Assembly: GCF_035920345.1 (NCBI RefSeq)
Contig: NZ_CP109149.1
Span: 8,742,001 to 8,806,000 of the forward strand
Length of the DNA: 64,000 nt
Direction of reading: 5' to 3'
Source of the DNA: Nocardia vinacea
GTDB lineage: Bacteria > Actinomycetota > Actinomycetes > Mycobacteriales > Mycobacteriaceae
In this document: piece after piece, positions 7,673-16,838 of the stretch
Position numbering within the stretch: the first letter of the stretch is position 1
Layout: each line of letters starts with the position of its first letter
Position numbers and translations under genes: made by a program
Notes under the pieces: generated by a model
What the model was told of the DNA's origin: nothing
Databases searched by the model: none
Seen by the model: only the letters and a program-made list of their open reading frames with translations

Positions 7673-9901
7673 TCAGTGAGAATCAGGCTTTTGCGAGACC
7701 ACCCGCTCGAGGGCGCGCAGGTCTGCATCCAGCTTGCGGAACAACCAATAAGCGGCGACGAACGCGAGCCCGGAGGCCGCGCACAACCCCAGAACCGAGT
7801 CGCGCACAAGCGGAAGCTCCTCGGGTTCGAGGGCGGTGAAGCCGGCCAGCACCCCGACCAGCGGCACCGACGCCGTCACCGCAAGATAGGCCGTGAGTCT
7901 GCGACGCAGCGCACGCAGATAGGCGGCGTCGTGCACCGATGCGGGGCCGTGGCGCAGGTAGATGGGATAGACGCAGCGGACGACGTAGAAGGTGGAAAGG
8001 AAGAATGTATAGGCAACGGAGATGGTGCCCGCCACCAGAACGGTTGCCGCGGCATGGACTATCAGCCGCGCCGGTAGGTCGGTGAACCAGCGAAGCAACA
8101 TCACCCCCGTCACGGTTGCGCAAACCGCGAACAGCAGCGTGTTCATCGCGCACAGGTCGCCCCAAAACAGTGTGCGCGACCGCACCCGCGCGAGCACTGC
8201 CTCGTCGTAGCGTCTGCCGGCGCGCAAGCCGCGAGGAACCGCGAGCAAATCACGCGACATGTATGCGTAGATGAAAATGGCAGGCGGCGAGGCGCAGAGG
8301 ATGAAAACGATGACACCCTTGTCCAGCTGCGAGTTGGTGGCATCGGAGAGCTGCTCTCTGATCAGTTCCTGGACGTGCACAGCCATGTAGACCGTAGCCA
8401 AGGTGACGCCGACCAGCGAAGATAGCCACAGGATGGGGGTGGGCCAGCGCGAAAGTCGGGCCCGCCAACTGTTCGGCGGCGGATAAACAAGGTCGCGGGC
8501 CAGTTTCTCGAGGCACAAGTCGAACTGCTGGGCCAATTCCGAACCGCAGGAGTAGCGGTCTTCGCGGTCGGGCGACAGACACTTCAGCAGCACTCGGCGC
8601 AACGCCGCGGGGCAATCCGGCGGAAGCTCCGATAGGAACGTCGACTCGACAGGGTTGCGCCGCAGTTCGAGCATGCGGGCCAGCGATGTCTCCGACTCGC
8701 CTGCGGAGGTTTCGTCCGCGAATGGTCGATGTCCCGTGAGCAACTCCCACAGCATGACAGCCAGCGCGTAGATGTCGCTTCGAGTATCGAGGTCGGCGGC
8801 GGTCACCGGGAGGTCCGGATGGCAGGCTTCGAGCTGTTCGGGCGACATGTACGCCAGTGATCCGCCGAAGTACGCCAGGGGACTTGTGCCCTTGAGGTGT
8901 TTGCTGGAGCTGACATTGAAGTCGGCCAGCTTCGGGATTCCCTCGGCGCTCAGCAGCACGTTCGCGGGTTTGATGTCTCGATGCAATACTCCTCGGTCGG
9001 ACGCGTGCTGCAGTGCGTCCGCGAGTCGGCGGCCCAGCCAGGCGACGGTCTCCGGCCACGTCAGTGCGGCGGTCCGGGTCCGAACAGCTGATTCCGTGGG
9101 CCGAACCTCGCCCTTATCGGCAAGTACCTTGTCGATGGCATCGAGCAGCAGTTGCCCGCTGCGGTATTCCGGAGGCGTCGAGCGCTGTAGGCGCAGCACG
9201 TCGAGCAGTGTTCCCCCGGGTAGGTACTGCATGTACAGCAGCTTCAGCTCGCCGTCGGCGATGAGTCGCTGGTCGAAGATGCGCACGATGTATTCGTGGT
9301 CCAGTTGCGCGAGGGTCTGCGGCTCGTTGCCGTGGTTATGGGAAATCTTGACCGCGACCAGTCGCTGCATTGATTGTTGTCGAGCGAGATACACCTGGGC
9401 GAAGGCGCCGGCGCCGATCCTCATCAGGAGATCGAAATCGTCGATATGGTGGCCGACATCGATGGCGTCGAGAACCATTTGGGCACTTGGACGAGCAATC
9501 ATCGTGCTGCGGTAGTCGCTCGTGAGCTGTGCGAGCTCAGGACCGGCCGCCGTGGCGGCCTCGGCGAGGGTAGCCTCATCGGCTGCGGGCGAACCGCGGC
9601 GCAGTGCGTGGAACTCCTCGTAGACCAGCTCGGCCGGAAGCGGACCATCTTGCAGCTCCGCAAATTCCGCACGGTATTCGATCAGTCGTTTGGGAAAGTG
9701 ATAACGAAGCCAGCGGTATTCGAGATCGATCTTGATCAGTTCGATCAGTATCGTATGCCGCTCAGCCGGTTCACGAGGCAGGTACTCCGACAGGTCTGGT
9801 GGGGAACCGGACGCCCAAGCCTTGGAAAACCGTGCCACCACGGCGGCAAGCGCTGTGCGGGTTCGCTCAGCTGGATCGACCAGATCGGTCGGCTCGTACA
9901 T
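7673..9901 (-). CDS. Membrane-bound Ser/Thr protein kinase
   Basis: A 742-residue Hanks-type kinase. The N-terminal 150 residues are helical and of unknown role. The kinase domain spans about residues 155-440: glycine loop IGAGAFAQVYLA, catalytic lysine in VAVKIS (Lys185), HRDIKPAN (307-314), metal loop DFN (327-329) instead of DFG, and SPEQ in place of APE. From about residue 475 to the end there are several hydrophobic segments, so the C-terminal part is an integral membrane domain rather than the PASTA sensors of PknB. It is transcribed in the same direction as hypA, 300 bp away. Substrate and signal are unknown. Confidence 0.88.
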   Translation of the reverse strand: MYEPTDLVDPAERTRTALAAVVARFSKAWASGSPPDLSEYLPREPAERHTILIELIKIDLEYRWLRYHFPKRLIEYRAEFAELQDGPLPAELVYEEFHALRRGSPAADEATLAEAATAAGPELAQLTSDYRSTMIARPSAQMVLDAIDVGHHIDDFDLLMRIGAGAFAQVYLARQQSMQRLVAVKISHNHGNEPQTLAQLDHEYIVRIFDQRLIADGELKLLYMQYLPGGTLLDVLRLQRSTPPEYRSGQLLLDAIDKVLADKGEVRPTESAVRTRTAALTWPETVAWLGRRLADALQHASDRGVLHRDIKPANVLLSAEGIPKLADFNVSSSKHLKGTSPLAYFGGSLAYMSPEQLEACHPDLPVTAADLDTRSDIYALAVMLWELLTGHRPFADETSAGESETSLARMLELRRNPVESTFLSELPPDCPAALRRVLLKCLSPDREDRYSCGSELAQQFDLCLEKLARDLVYPPPNSWRARLSRWPTPILWLSSLVGVTLATVYMAVHVQELIREQLSDATNSQLDKGVIVFILCASPPAIFIYAYMSRDLLAVPRGLRAGRRYDEAVLARVRSRTLFWGDLCAMNTLLFAVCATVTGVMLLRWFTDLPARLIVHAAATVLVAGTISVAYTFFLSTFYVVRCVYPIYLRHGPASVHDAAYLRALRRRLTAYLAVTASVPLVGVLAGFTALEPEELPLVRDSVLGLCAASGLAFVAAYWLFRKLDADLRALERVVSQKPDSH

Positions 9902-10134
9902 CGGTCGCTCGGAGATCAGCGCCAGCCGCTCAGCCGGCGGCTACGCGCGATGCGGCCCATGTCGTAGTTGCCCCACATTATTTCCTTTCCGTCGAACCTC
10001 CCTGCCCAAGGGTATCGCCCTCACCAGATGGGGCCTGTGGGTCGCGACCTCCGATTGTTTGTTCTCACAAATAGAGAATTACAATACCGAAAATGAGAAT
10101 CCTGCTATTTCGACGGGCCACTCGGGAGGGGATG

Positions 10135-10374
10135 TGGAACGACCGGGCCTGACCCGCCGCGAGCGCCGCATCATCACCGTCGCCAGCGTGGGCGCTCGGC
10201 GACTCGGCGCCGCCGTTGCGCACCCATGTGAGCTCGGCGCTGCATTCCGGAGACATCACCAAGGGCGAGATGTCATGCGGCAGTTCGCGGTGCACGGCTT
10301 CGCGAAGGGCGAGGCGCTGCAGGATGCCGTTGAACACGCGTGGGCCACCAGGCTCGAACACGTGGACCGGTGAA
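10135..10374 (+). pseudogene. Carboxymuconolactone decarboxylase family remnant
   Basis: One frame reads ERPGLTRRERRIITVASVG, the second frame continues with ALGDSAPPLRTHVSSALHSG and DITKGEM, and the first frame resumes with RQFAVHGFAKGEALQDAVEH. Together these follow the consensus of CMD/AhpD-like proteins. Two compensating frameshifts therefore break the gene, and no start with a ribosome binding site is seen. The call rests on motif recognition over about 75 residues. Confidence 0.55.
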
Positions 10375-10651
10375 CCGCCGCCACAGCAGGTCATCGTTGA
10401 CGGCGATGTCCGTTGGCGCGCAGTGCGGGCGGCAGATCGGTACCAGCGGATGCCAGTAGCCGTCGGCCTGCGGTGATCGAGGACCGCATCCTCGGCCGCG
10501 GGAGCCTGGGCTGTCCGCAGGTCGGGCCCTGTTCGGAGGCGTTGGCGCGTGATTTCGTGTGCACGAATCCAGGAAAGTGCCTTCCCCTGCGACGTACCAT
10601 CGATTAATGTGTCGTTGTATAGCGGTACGTTAATTGAGGGGAAGATAGCTC

Positions 10652-10963
10652 ATGGAGATCGCGACGAAGTTCTGGACGGTGCGTCGTATGGTGGTCGCGA
10701 CGCTGTTCAGCATCATGCTGGTGCTACTGACGATCGCCTCGCCGCACCTCTTCGCGGCCTCGGCCGGGCCGCGGGATTCGCACAGTCCCGGGGGTGGTCA
10801 CGGCTACGGATCGGGAACGCGCCCAAACAGCAATGACCACAGTCAGCGCAACAGCGGTTACGGCTACGGAGCGCGCTCCAACAGCGACGGCCACGATCAG
10901 TACCGGGGCCGCACCGAGAATCCCTGCCAGTACACCCCAACGGGGACGTGCGGAGCGCGCTGA
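10652..10963 (+). CDS. Small secreted Gly/Ser/Asn-rich protein
   Basis: A 103-residue protein with an N-terminal hydrophobic segment (about residues 13-34) ending in ASA, consistent with a signal peptide. The mature part has low complexity with two imperfect repeats of GYG-x-RxNS-x-DH/GH character, then a short tail with two cysteines. GAGGGGAAG lies 8-12 bases before the ATG, supporting translation. The neighbours give no functional link. I do not recognise a family; an exported structural or metal-binding peptide is possible. Confidence 0.6.
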   Translation: MEIATKFWTVRRMVVATLFSIMLVLLTIASPHLFAASAGPRDSHSPGGGHGYGSGTRPNSNDHSQRNSGYGYGARSNSDGHDQYRGRTENPCQYTPTGTCGAR

Positions 10964-11505
10964 CAATGAGGTCGGCGTGCTACCTGGCTCGCCATTGGTT
11001 CTGGATCGCAGCGGGCAACTCGTCGACCTCGTCGAGCCGCCAGCCCGGGAAGTAGCGGACCGACAACGGGAACACTGCAATCGGAGAAACCGAGTGCCCG
11101 GCAGCTCATCGCGACGGGGTCCCGTCCTCGGCCAACAGAGCACGGCCGTTGCCGACTTGGCCGGCCCACAAATCAGGGGACTGTCAGATAGTTCATCTGA
11201 CAGTCCCAACATCCAGCCGTCTGCCGAGGTCTGAAGATGGACCGAGCGCGGCGTTTCGCCTGCACGGCGCGAACTCCGACGCCACGGTGCTATGCGCGCG
11301 GCTTCGTCCGGTCATATCCATCCTTGCAAGGTTCTGACCTCCGACAAGCGGGTGAACTCGGCGGCTGGGGAAGTCGGCGGGGCCGGAGCTGGAACGGGTG
11401 ATTCGCGTCCGCACGGGCCGTGAACAGGGCAAACTATCCGGTGGACTCTCGCGGTCTCACGGTAGGGCTGACCATAGACAGAAATTCCGGAGCTAGGAGG
11501 ACGCG
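10964..11505. other. Intergenic region with one strong hairpin
   Basis: About 540 bp without a gene I can support. The only clear structure is the 13-bp hairpin at 11177-11207. Open frames here lack family resemblance and good start signals. Confidence 0.4.
11177..11207. terminator. Perfect 13-bp inverted repeat, terminator-like
   Basis: GGGACTGTCAGAT and ATCTGACAGTCCC flank a 5-base AGTTC loop with no mismatch. No T-run follows, which is common for actinobacterial terminators. It lies about 215 bp after the 10652 gene and 300 bp before the next. An operator role is possible because the repeat is perfect. Confidence 0.5.
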
Positions 11506-11823
11506 ATGACTAGTTTTGCAAGCCAGCAGTGCATCTTCCAGATGTCGGAGACGAACCCGCGGGCGCAGCTGTTCGTTGATGGCGGCGCCGCTTACGCTTT
11601 CTTGATGTACCGGGATATCCAAGACGGCCGGTATGATCGCATCCCCGCGCCGCCGGGCAAAGATGATCTGGTGTTGCACGTCGAGAAGGGGCTGCGGGTG
11701 ACGATGTTCTCCGAGCCCGTGTTTTCCGGAGCCAAGACCGTAGTGGCAGCGGATCAGGGCAGACGTGTCAGGCAGTTGGTGGACCGCGCGGTGGTGAAGT
11801 CAGCGATCGTCGAATCGGTCTGA
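11506..11823 (+). CDS. Small hypothetical protein, possibly crystallin-like
   Basis: A 105-residue protein with a strong ribosome binding site (AGGAGG, 7 bases before the ATG). It has no signal peptide or membrane segment. The part VTMFSEPVFSGAKTVVAAD resembles one beta/gamma-crystallin motif, where a Phe/Tyr precedes the S-G pair, but this is weak. It appears monocistronic. Function is unknown. Confidence 0.65.
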   Translation: MTSFASQQCIFQMSETNPRAQLFVDGGAAYAFLMYRDIQDGRYDRIPAPPGKDDLVLHVEKGLRVTMFSEPVFSGAKTVVAADQGRRVRQLVDRAVVKSAIVESV

Positions 11824-11950
11824 CGCAGACCACCATCGCCGCACCCACTCGTCATCGCTGTCGCCGGCCTCGCGCTGGCACTCGGCGGTGTAGCGGTGAT
11901 CACGGTCAAAGGCGTGGCCGGCGGGTGTCGGTGCCCGGCTTGTGCGGGGA

Positions 11951-13207
11951 TCAGAACATCGACTGATCGGTCGGGATCGGTTCGGGTGGGCGTCGTCGTG
12001 GCGAGGGCAGTGCCATCGCGAGTTCCCCCCGTCGGGCAGCCCGCCGCCACCGCTGTCCGGAGTCGATGGCACGCCGGATCTTGCGCACAGTGGGTACCTG
12101 TGTGAGCAGGTGTAGCTGATATCGCCACGGCATTTGTAGCCCGTGCCGAGCCGCCATCGCATAGGCGAACTGCACGGCGCTGCGGTCGAGATACCGGTCG
12201 GCGTGTTCGAACCAGATCATGCTGGTACGGGCGGCGGCCTGTATCGGGCGCAGCGCAGCGCGCCGCTGTGCATCGTAGTTCTCCAGCGCGTCGGCGACCT
12301 CGGCATGCTCGTACAGGTTCTGTGCGAGCACGACGGCGTCGACGATTGCCAACCGGGTGCCCGACCCGATGGTGAAGTGCGTTGTGTGCGCAGCATCGCC
12401 GAGCAGCACCACGTTGTCGTGATACCAGGTCTTGTTGGTTACCTCAGGAAAGCGGCTCCACCTTGCGAACTCGCCTCGTGTCTTGCTCATCAACGAGTGA
12501 CCGTCGAGCAGGCGCGTGAATATGCTCTCCAGAACACGCAAGTTCTCCAGGTTGTCCAGGGAGTCGAATCCAAGTCCATGCCAAGTCTGCGGTTGGCACT
12601 CAACGATGCAGGTGCTGATTTTCTCGGCAACCGATGGGTAGGCGTGGAACCAGATCCAACCGGCCGGGGTGTGTTCGAAGGCGAAGGTAAATCGGGTGAA
12701 GACCTTGTCCGTACCGAGCCAGATATATCGATTCTCGCCGAGTGTGACGGACGTGCCGAAACGATGATTACCCAGCTGCCGTACCCGGCTGTTCGCGCCG
12801 TCGGAGGCGACGATGAGATCGGTGTCGTCGAAGCCGGACAGATCGTGGACCTCTCGCCCGTGCTGGACATCGACGCCCAGGTCGCTCGCCCGTCGGGAAA
12901 GTGCGTCGAGCAATGCCGCGCGCCCCATGCTGAACCCGTAGCCTCCGAAATGTGCGGTCTGGTCGTCTCGCACATGGATTGCCTGTTCACGCCATAGGAC
13001 CGACCCGGCACGCACCGCCTGGGCGCTGTCGGGGTCATTTCGATACAGAATGTCGAGCAGGTCGTCCCAGTACACGACGCCCCAGCCATAGGTGGACCCG
13101 GGGGGATTGCGGTCGATCACCGTGATGTCATGGGCCGGGTCGCGCCGCTTCATCGAAATAGCAAAGTACAGCCCGGCCGGCCCGCCACCGACACACACAA
13201 TCTTCAT
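11951..13207 (-). CDS. FAD-dependent aromatic monooxygenase
   Basis: A 418-residue class A flavoprotein monooxygenase. The N-terminal dinucleotide-binding motif is VGGGPAGLYFA, followed by TVIDRN at the end of the second strand. The middle has LIVASDGANSRVR (DG motif) and the FAD-ribityl motif GDAAHTTHFTIGSGT. It resembles salicylyl-CoA 5-hydroxylase and kynurenine/tryptophan hydroxylase-like enzymes. The ORF begins at 13270 but the ATG at 13207 starts exactly at the Rossmann strand and has GGAG upstream. It is isolated from other catabolic genes, so the substrate cannot be named. Confidence 0.85.
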   Translation of the reverse strand: MKIVCVGGGPAGLYFAISMKRRDPAHDITVIDRNPPGSTYGWGVVYWDDLLDILYRNDPDSAQAVRAGSVLWREQAIHVRDDQTAHFGGYGFSMGRAALLDALSRRASDLGVDVQHGREVHDLSGFDDTDLIVASDGANSRVRQLGNHRFGTSVTLGENRYIWLGTDKVFTRFTFAFEHTPAGWIWFHAYPSVAEKISTCIVECQPQTWHGLGFDSLDNLENLRVLESIFTRLLDGHSLMSKTRGEFARWSRFPEVTNKTWYHDNVVLLGDAAHTTHFTIGSGTRLAIVDAVVLAQNLYEHAEVADALENYDAQRRAALRPIQAAARTSMIWFEHADRYLDRSAVQFAYAMAARHGLQMPWRYQLHLLTQVPTVRKIRRAIDSGQRWRRAARRGELAMALPSPRRRPPEPIPTDQSMF

Positions 13208-13313
13208 CTCGTCACCAGCTCCAGCCCGGTTGGTCGAACCTGGCGTCACATGATCGGTACTTCGATGCAACCGAGCCCGGCACGCTGTGCGTGTCCGGGC
13301 TCAGTCACCGGCG

Positions 13314-13664
13314 CTAGAAGCTGCCCCAGCCACCCCAGCCCCAGCCGGGTGGGTTCCACCAATTCCCCCAGCCGGGATTCCATCCCCAACCGCCGCCGTG
13401 ACCCCAACCGCCGCCGTGACCCCAACCGCCGCCGCCCCAACCGCCGTGACCCCAACCCCCGCCGCCCCAACCGCCGCCGCCCCAACCGCCGCCGTGACCC
13501 CAACCGGGGCTGTCGACGAGTTGGGTTGCAGACTCGGGCGTCGTTGCGCGCGCGAAAGGCGCTTGCGCCGCGGCTGTGACAACCGGAATCGCAGCAACTG
13601 CGGCTATACCGGCGGCGGCCGCCAACCGGGCGAACTTCGTGTGTGAATTCTTTCTTTCGGTCAT
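13314..13664 (-). CDS. Secreted Gly/Trp/His-rich repeat protein
   Basis: A 116-residue protein. Residues 1-35 form a signal peptide (MTERKNSHTKFAR, then an Ala-rich hydrophobic core ending AAAQA). From residue 54 to the end it consists almost only of Gly, Trp and His in GWGHGG and GWGGG units, closing with WNPPGWGWGGWGSF. GGAG precedes the ATG with good spacing. Repeats of CCGCCGCCCCAA type are visible in the DNA. It may be a cell-wall or metal-binding protein; this is inference. Confidence 0.65.
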   Translation of the reverse strand: MTERKNSHTKFARLAAAAGIAAVAAIPVVTAAAQAPFARATTPESATQLVDSPGWGHGGGWGGGGWGGGGWGHGGWGGGGWGHGGGWGHGGGWGWNPGWGNWWNPPGWGWGGWGSF

Positions 13665-14081
13665 GATAGGGCTCCAGATGCTGTCCCGACCTGCTCGAAT
13701 TCTACGCGGTTTCGCCGAACTCTAGAAGTCGCTGCGTTAACCCATCTATAATCTTCCGCCACATTCCACACCGCTGCCCAATCCGAGGCTGCTCGCGTAC
13801 TCCATGGCGGAGGGAGCCGGTGGCGAAGGTCGCAAAGGGCGAACGAGTGTTGACGGTGCGGACCCAAGGTCATGACCAACTGGACTCACCCCATCGTGCT
13901 GGCCGAAAGCGCACCACCCGCCATAGCAACAGTCGCAGGGGCTTGCGCGAACGGGGCACCGATGTGAGCGGGAGCGTCGTCCGATCCTTCAACCGGCCGG
14001 GCCCTCGCGCGCCAACCGATTACCTCGACACCCAATAGTTCAGATCTAGATGAATACAGAAAAATATGTATCATCGGAGCG
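13665..14081. other. Intergenic region upstream of ArsR-type regulator
   Basis: About 400 bp between the divergent Gly/Trp-rich gene and the metal regulator. It carries the operator at 14051-14073 and a TATAAT-like hexamer near 13749 without a good -35 box. No gene is supported. Confidence 0.35.
14051..14073. promoter_or_regulatory. Inverted repeat operator of ArsR-family regulator
   Basis: TGAATACA and TGTATCA form an imperfect palindrome around an A-rich centre, ending 8 bases before the GTG start of the regulator gene. ArsR/SmtB proteins bind such ATACA...TGTAT repeats to repress their own operon until metal binds. The repeat is seen; its use as operator is inference. Confidence 0.5.
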
Positions 14082-14411
14082 GTGGAAACCGCGCTGCAAT
14101 TCGACGCGCTGGCCCGTTTCGGGCACGCGCTGTCCGACCCGACCCGCACCCAGATCCTGCTGAGCCTGCGGGCCGGGCCGGGATATCCATCGGAACTGGC
14201 CGACCGGATCGGGGTGTCACGGCAGATCTTGTCCAATCACCTGGCCTGTCTTCGTGGGTGCGGTCTGGTCGTCGCGGTCCCCGAAGGACGACGCAGCCGC
14301 TACGAGCTGGCCGATCCGCGCATCGCCGCCGCGCTCGAGGATCTGCTCGGGTTGGTGCTGGCCGTCGATCCGGCCTGCTGTCCGGTCTCCGACACCGAGG
14401 GGTGTTGCTGA
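14082..14411 (+). CDS. ArsR/SmtB-family metal-sensing repressor
   Basis: A 109-residue winged-helix regulator. The helix-turn-helix is around SELADRIGVSRQILSNHLACL, with ALSDPTRTQILLSL before it. The C-terminus is cysteine-rich (DPACCPVSDTEGCC), giving soft-metal ligands as in CmtR-like cadmium/lead sensors. The start is GTG at 14082. Its TGA overlaps the ATG of the CDF transporter gene (TGATG), so the two are coupled. The operator at 14051-14073 suggests autorepression. Confidence 0.88.
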   Translation: METALQFDALARFGHALSDPTRTQILLSLRAGPGYPSELADRIGVSRQILSNHLACLRGCGLVVAVPEGRRSRYELADPRIAAALEDLLGLVLAVDPACCPVSDTEGCC

Positions 14412-15106
14412 TGTCGGTGCCCTTGGGTTTGCCGTCGGCGGTTACGGTCCGGGGGCCGTCGCCGCAGCGGCGGAGGTTGCTGGCGCGGCGGATCCGGTGG
14501 TTCGTCGCGATGACGATCTCCTACAACGTGATCGAGGCGATCATCGCTCTCACCGAAGGGTCGCGGGTGTCCTCGACCGCGTTGATCGGGTTCGGGCTGG
14601 ATTCGGTGATCGAGGTGTCCTCGGCGGCGGCGGTCGCCTGGCAGTTCGCCGGACGTGACCCCGCCGCGCGGGAGAGGATCGCACTGCGCGCCATCGCGTT
14701 CTCGTTCTTCGCGATCGCGCTCTATGTCAGCGTCGACTCGGTCCGCGGCCTGCTCGGCGTCGGCGAGGCCGAGCACTCGGCGATCGGGATCGGTTTGGCC
14801 GCAGCCAGTCTGGTGGTCATGCCCGTGCTGTCATGGGCGCAGCGGCGAGCCGGACGTGAACTCGGTTCCGCCTCGGCGGTCGCCGATTCCAAACAGACCC
14901 TGCTCTGCACTTATCTCTCGGCGGTGCTGCTGGTCGGTTTGCTGCTCAACAGCACCTTCGGATGGTCATGGGCCGACCCGATCGCGGCACTGGTCATCGC
15001 CGCCATCGCAGTCAGGGAAGGCGTCAACGCCTGGCGCGGGGACACCTGTTGCCCCACACCCACCAACACCGACACAGTCGGCCACGACTGCGACTGCTGT
15101 GACTGA
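14411..15106 (+). CDS. Cation diffusion facilitator family transporter
   Basis: A 231-residue membrane protein with several transmembrane helices and the CDF core GFGLDSVIEVSSAAAVAW and ADSKQTLLCTY, whose Asp residues bind the exported ion. It is shorter than usual CDF proteins and lacks a full cytosolic domain. Instead it ends in a cysteine-rich tail, DTCCPTPTNT then HDCDCCD. The start codon overlaps the stop of the ArsR gene. Likely exported ions are Cd, Zn or Pb, judged from the Cys-rich sensor and tail (inference). Confidence 0.85.
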   Translation: MSVPLGLPSAVTVRGPSPQRRRLLARRIRWFVAMTISYNVIEAIIALTEGSRVSSTALIGFGLDSVIEVSSAAAVAWQFAGRDPAARERIALRAIAFSFFAIALYVSVDSVRGLLGVGEAEHSAIGIGLAAASLVVMPVLSWAQRRAGRELGSASAVADSKQTLLCTYLSAVLLVGLLLNSTFGWSWADPIAALVIAAIAVREGVNAWRGDTCCPTPTNTDTVGHDCDCCD

Positions 15107-15140
15107 CCACCCGACTCCATCCGATCCGAAAGGACCTGCA

Positions 15141-15491
15141 GTGCCACGCATCTCGACTGCTGCACGCGCCCGCTATCACGAGGAAATGCAGGCCGCGAAA
15201 ACCGTGCTCGACCCTGCACAACGGTGGGCTCACCTCGAACGAGCACATATCCTGTCCCAACCCGACCCCTGGCTGCACACCCGCAACCACTTCGCCATGT
15301 TCGCCCTCGCGGTCGGCCAACGCGACCGACGCGAAGCACTCGGCCAGATCATCCGGATCATCCTGGCCGCCCCCGGCTCACTGACCGGCCGCTACCCCGA
15401 AGGCAACACCGGCCGCGCCCAGGTCGGACTCCTCCAGTCCATGCCCACCCCACCCGACCTCGCCGCGCTGCTGCATCCTCGAGCGGCATAA
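15141..15491 (+). CDS. DUF3703 family protein of metal operon
   Basis: A 116-residue protein starting with GTG at 15141, with AAAGGA upstream. The core WAHLERAHILSQPDPWLHTRNHFAMF and GRYPEGNTGRAQVG match DUF3703, a family that occurs beside CDF transporters and ArsR regulators. It follows the transporter by 34 bp, in the same operon. The His-rich core suggests a cofactor or metal-handling role, not established. Confidence 0.82.
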   Translation: MPRISTAARARYHEEMQAAKTVLDPAQRWAHLERAHILSQPDPWLHTRNHFAMFALAVGQRDRREALGQIIRIILAAPGSLTGRYPEGNTGRAQVGLLQSMPTPPDLAALLHPRAA

Positions 15492-15789
15492 CCGCTGATC
15501 CAGGCGGACTCGACAATCTTGTGCACCTGTCGGACCTCGCTGGAATCCTCGACGCTCGAGCGCACGCCCGCGAATTGGCATGCGAGCGAGCGGGTCGTGC
15601 TCTGAACGAGATGGAATGGCACCAGCAGGTCCCGGATCTGCCGTACCGGCAGATCCGCCCGTGACAAACGCAGGCAAACGCGCGCCCGAGTCCGAGGTTC
15701 CCCCGCGGACCTGGGCGCCGTCAGGACTCCCAGTCCTCGTCTTTGCTGTTGACGGCCTTGCTCGGTGACGTGATTCTCGTCCGGCACGA

Positions 15790-16178
15790 ACGCCGTGTGC
15801 GACGAGCGCATCCACCACGCGATTGTTCGGCTCAGCGATCTCCTCGGCCGAGTAGCCGAGTTCAGCCAGGACTGCCCGGAAGGAGGGGCGCTGGGACCAT
15901 GCGGATACCACCTGCCGCGCGGTGTCGCGGGCCCGGTCGGGTTCGTCGTCGGCCACCACGGAAAGCCCCACCACGAGCAGCTTGTCCGGGCCGAGCACCT
16001 GGCCGTCGTGATCTGGTTGTGCCAGCAGCACTCCGGCGTCGACAAGTGTGAGCTCGAGGCGTGTCCCCGGTGGCCAGCCCAGTACGGCGAAGCTGACCTT
16101 GTCGAGGATGTGGCCCGCCTCGCTGACGGTGCACGTGCCGTAAACGACATCGGCGGTGCGTACCGCGTGAGTCGCGGT
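15790..16178 (-). pseudogene. In-frame AbrB-like / F420-luciferase-like chimeric remnant
   Basis: The first part of this frame (DVVYGTCTVSEAGHILDKVS to PPGTRLELTLVDAGVLLAQP) matches the N-terminal half of the AbrB-like protein also seen at 19074 and related to that at 21054. The frame then continues without a break into GPDKLLVVGLSVVADDEPDR and VDALVAHG, typical of the C-terminus of F420-dependent luciferase-like oxidoreductases. A TAG lies just upstream and no start codon follows, so it is probably untranslated. The two halves appear joined by a deletion near 15990-16010. Confidence 0.5.
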
Positions 16179-16199
16179 CTATGGGCCGTGGATGAGCTG

Positions 16200-16838
16200 T
16201 AGGCGAACGATTTTCGGTGACTCCCGTCGGTTGCTGTGAAGGGCTCAACCTCTCGGTGTGCGTGTTGTGCTCGGTGTCGGGCGTCTGACGGGTGCGATCT
16301 GTCTCCATACTTGGCGGTCGTTGTGGGCTTCGGTTCGGTTGGTTGCGGGTCTGTTCTCTGCGTCAAAGGTGTTGCGGCGTCCGCGGAATCGTCTGTCGAG
16401 TGCGGTGTGTGGTGGTGCCGGTCGCTGCAAGGTGGCGACCGCCACCGTGTTCACTGGTGTGCGGGGGAGGGTGCGCGGTTGGGTCGGTTGGTGAGTAGTG
16501 GGCGGGGCAGTCCCGAGCCAGCGGCCAAGTGCGTAGGACGTATGGGAACGGCCTATGCCCTCGATGCATCTTGCCACTTAGACGTATGTCTGTTTACAGC
16601 CGACCATGATGCCTGACGAACACCTCAGAATCATCGGTTTCACGTAGTGCTGCGCGGATGGGCTGTCCCGCCGCCGACTTCCGCGGCAGTCCGAATGAGG
16701 CAGCTTCTAGGCATGATGTGCGTGTCGGTGCGGGGGATGGATCGACAGCGAGTACGGTCTCTATCCGCAAGCGATGAAGTTGTCTCGCCGCCACCATGGA
16801 TCGACCTGTACCAGAGGCTGTGCAGGAGGGCTCACGCA
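16200..16838. other. Intergenic region upstream of hypX
   Basis: About 640 bp with unusual T/G bias near 16240-16500 on the plus strand. The open frames have no family resemblance. The only functional element I can support is AGGAGGG at 16824-16830, the hypX ribosome binding site. Confidence 0.4.

Noticed and set aside
13370..13510. CRISPR-like short repeats (CCGCCGCCCCAA type)
   Set aside because: The repeats are contiguous, unevenly spaced and in frame with the Gly/Trp-rich protein, so they are coding low complexity without spacers.
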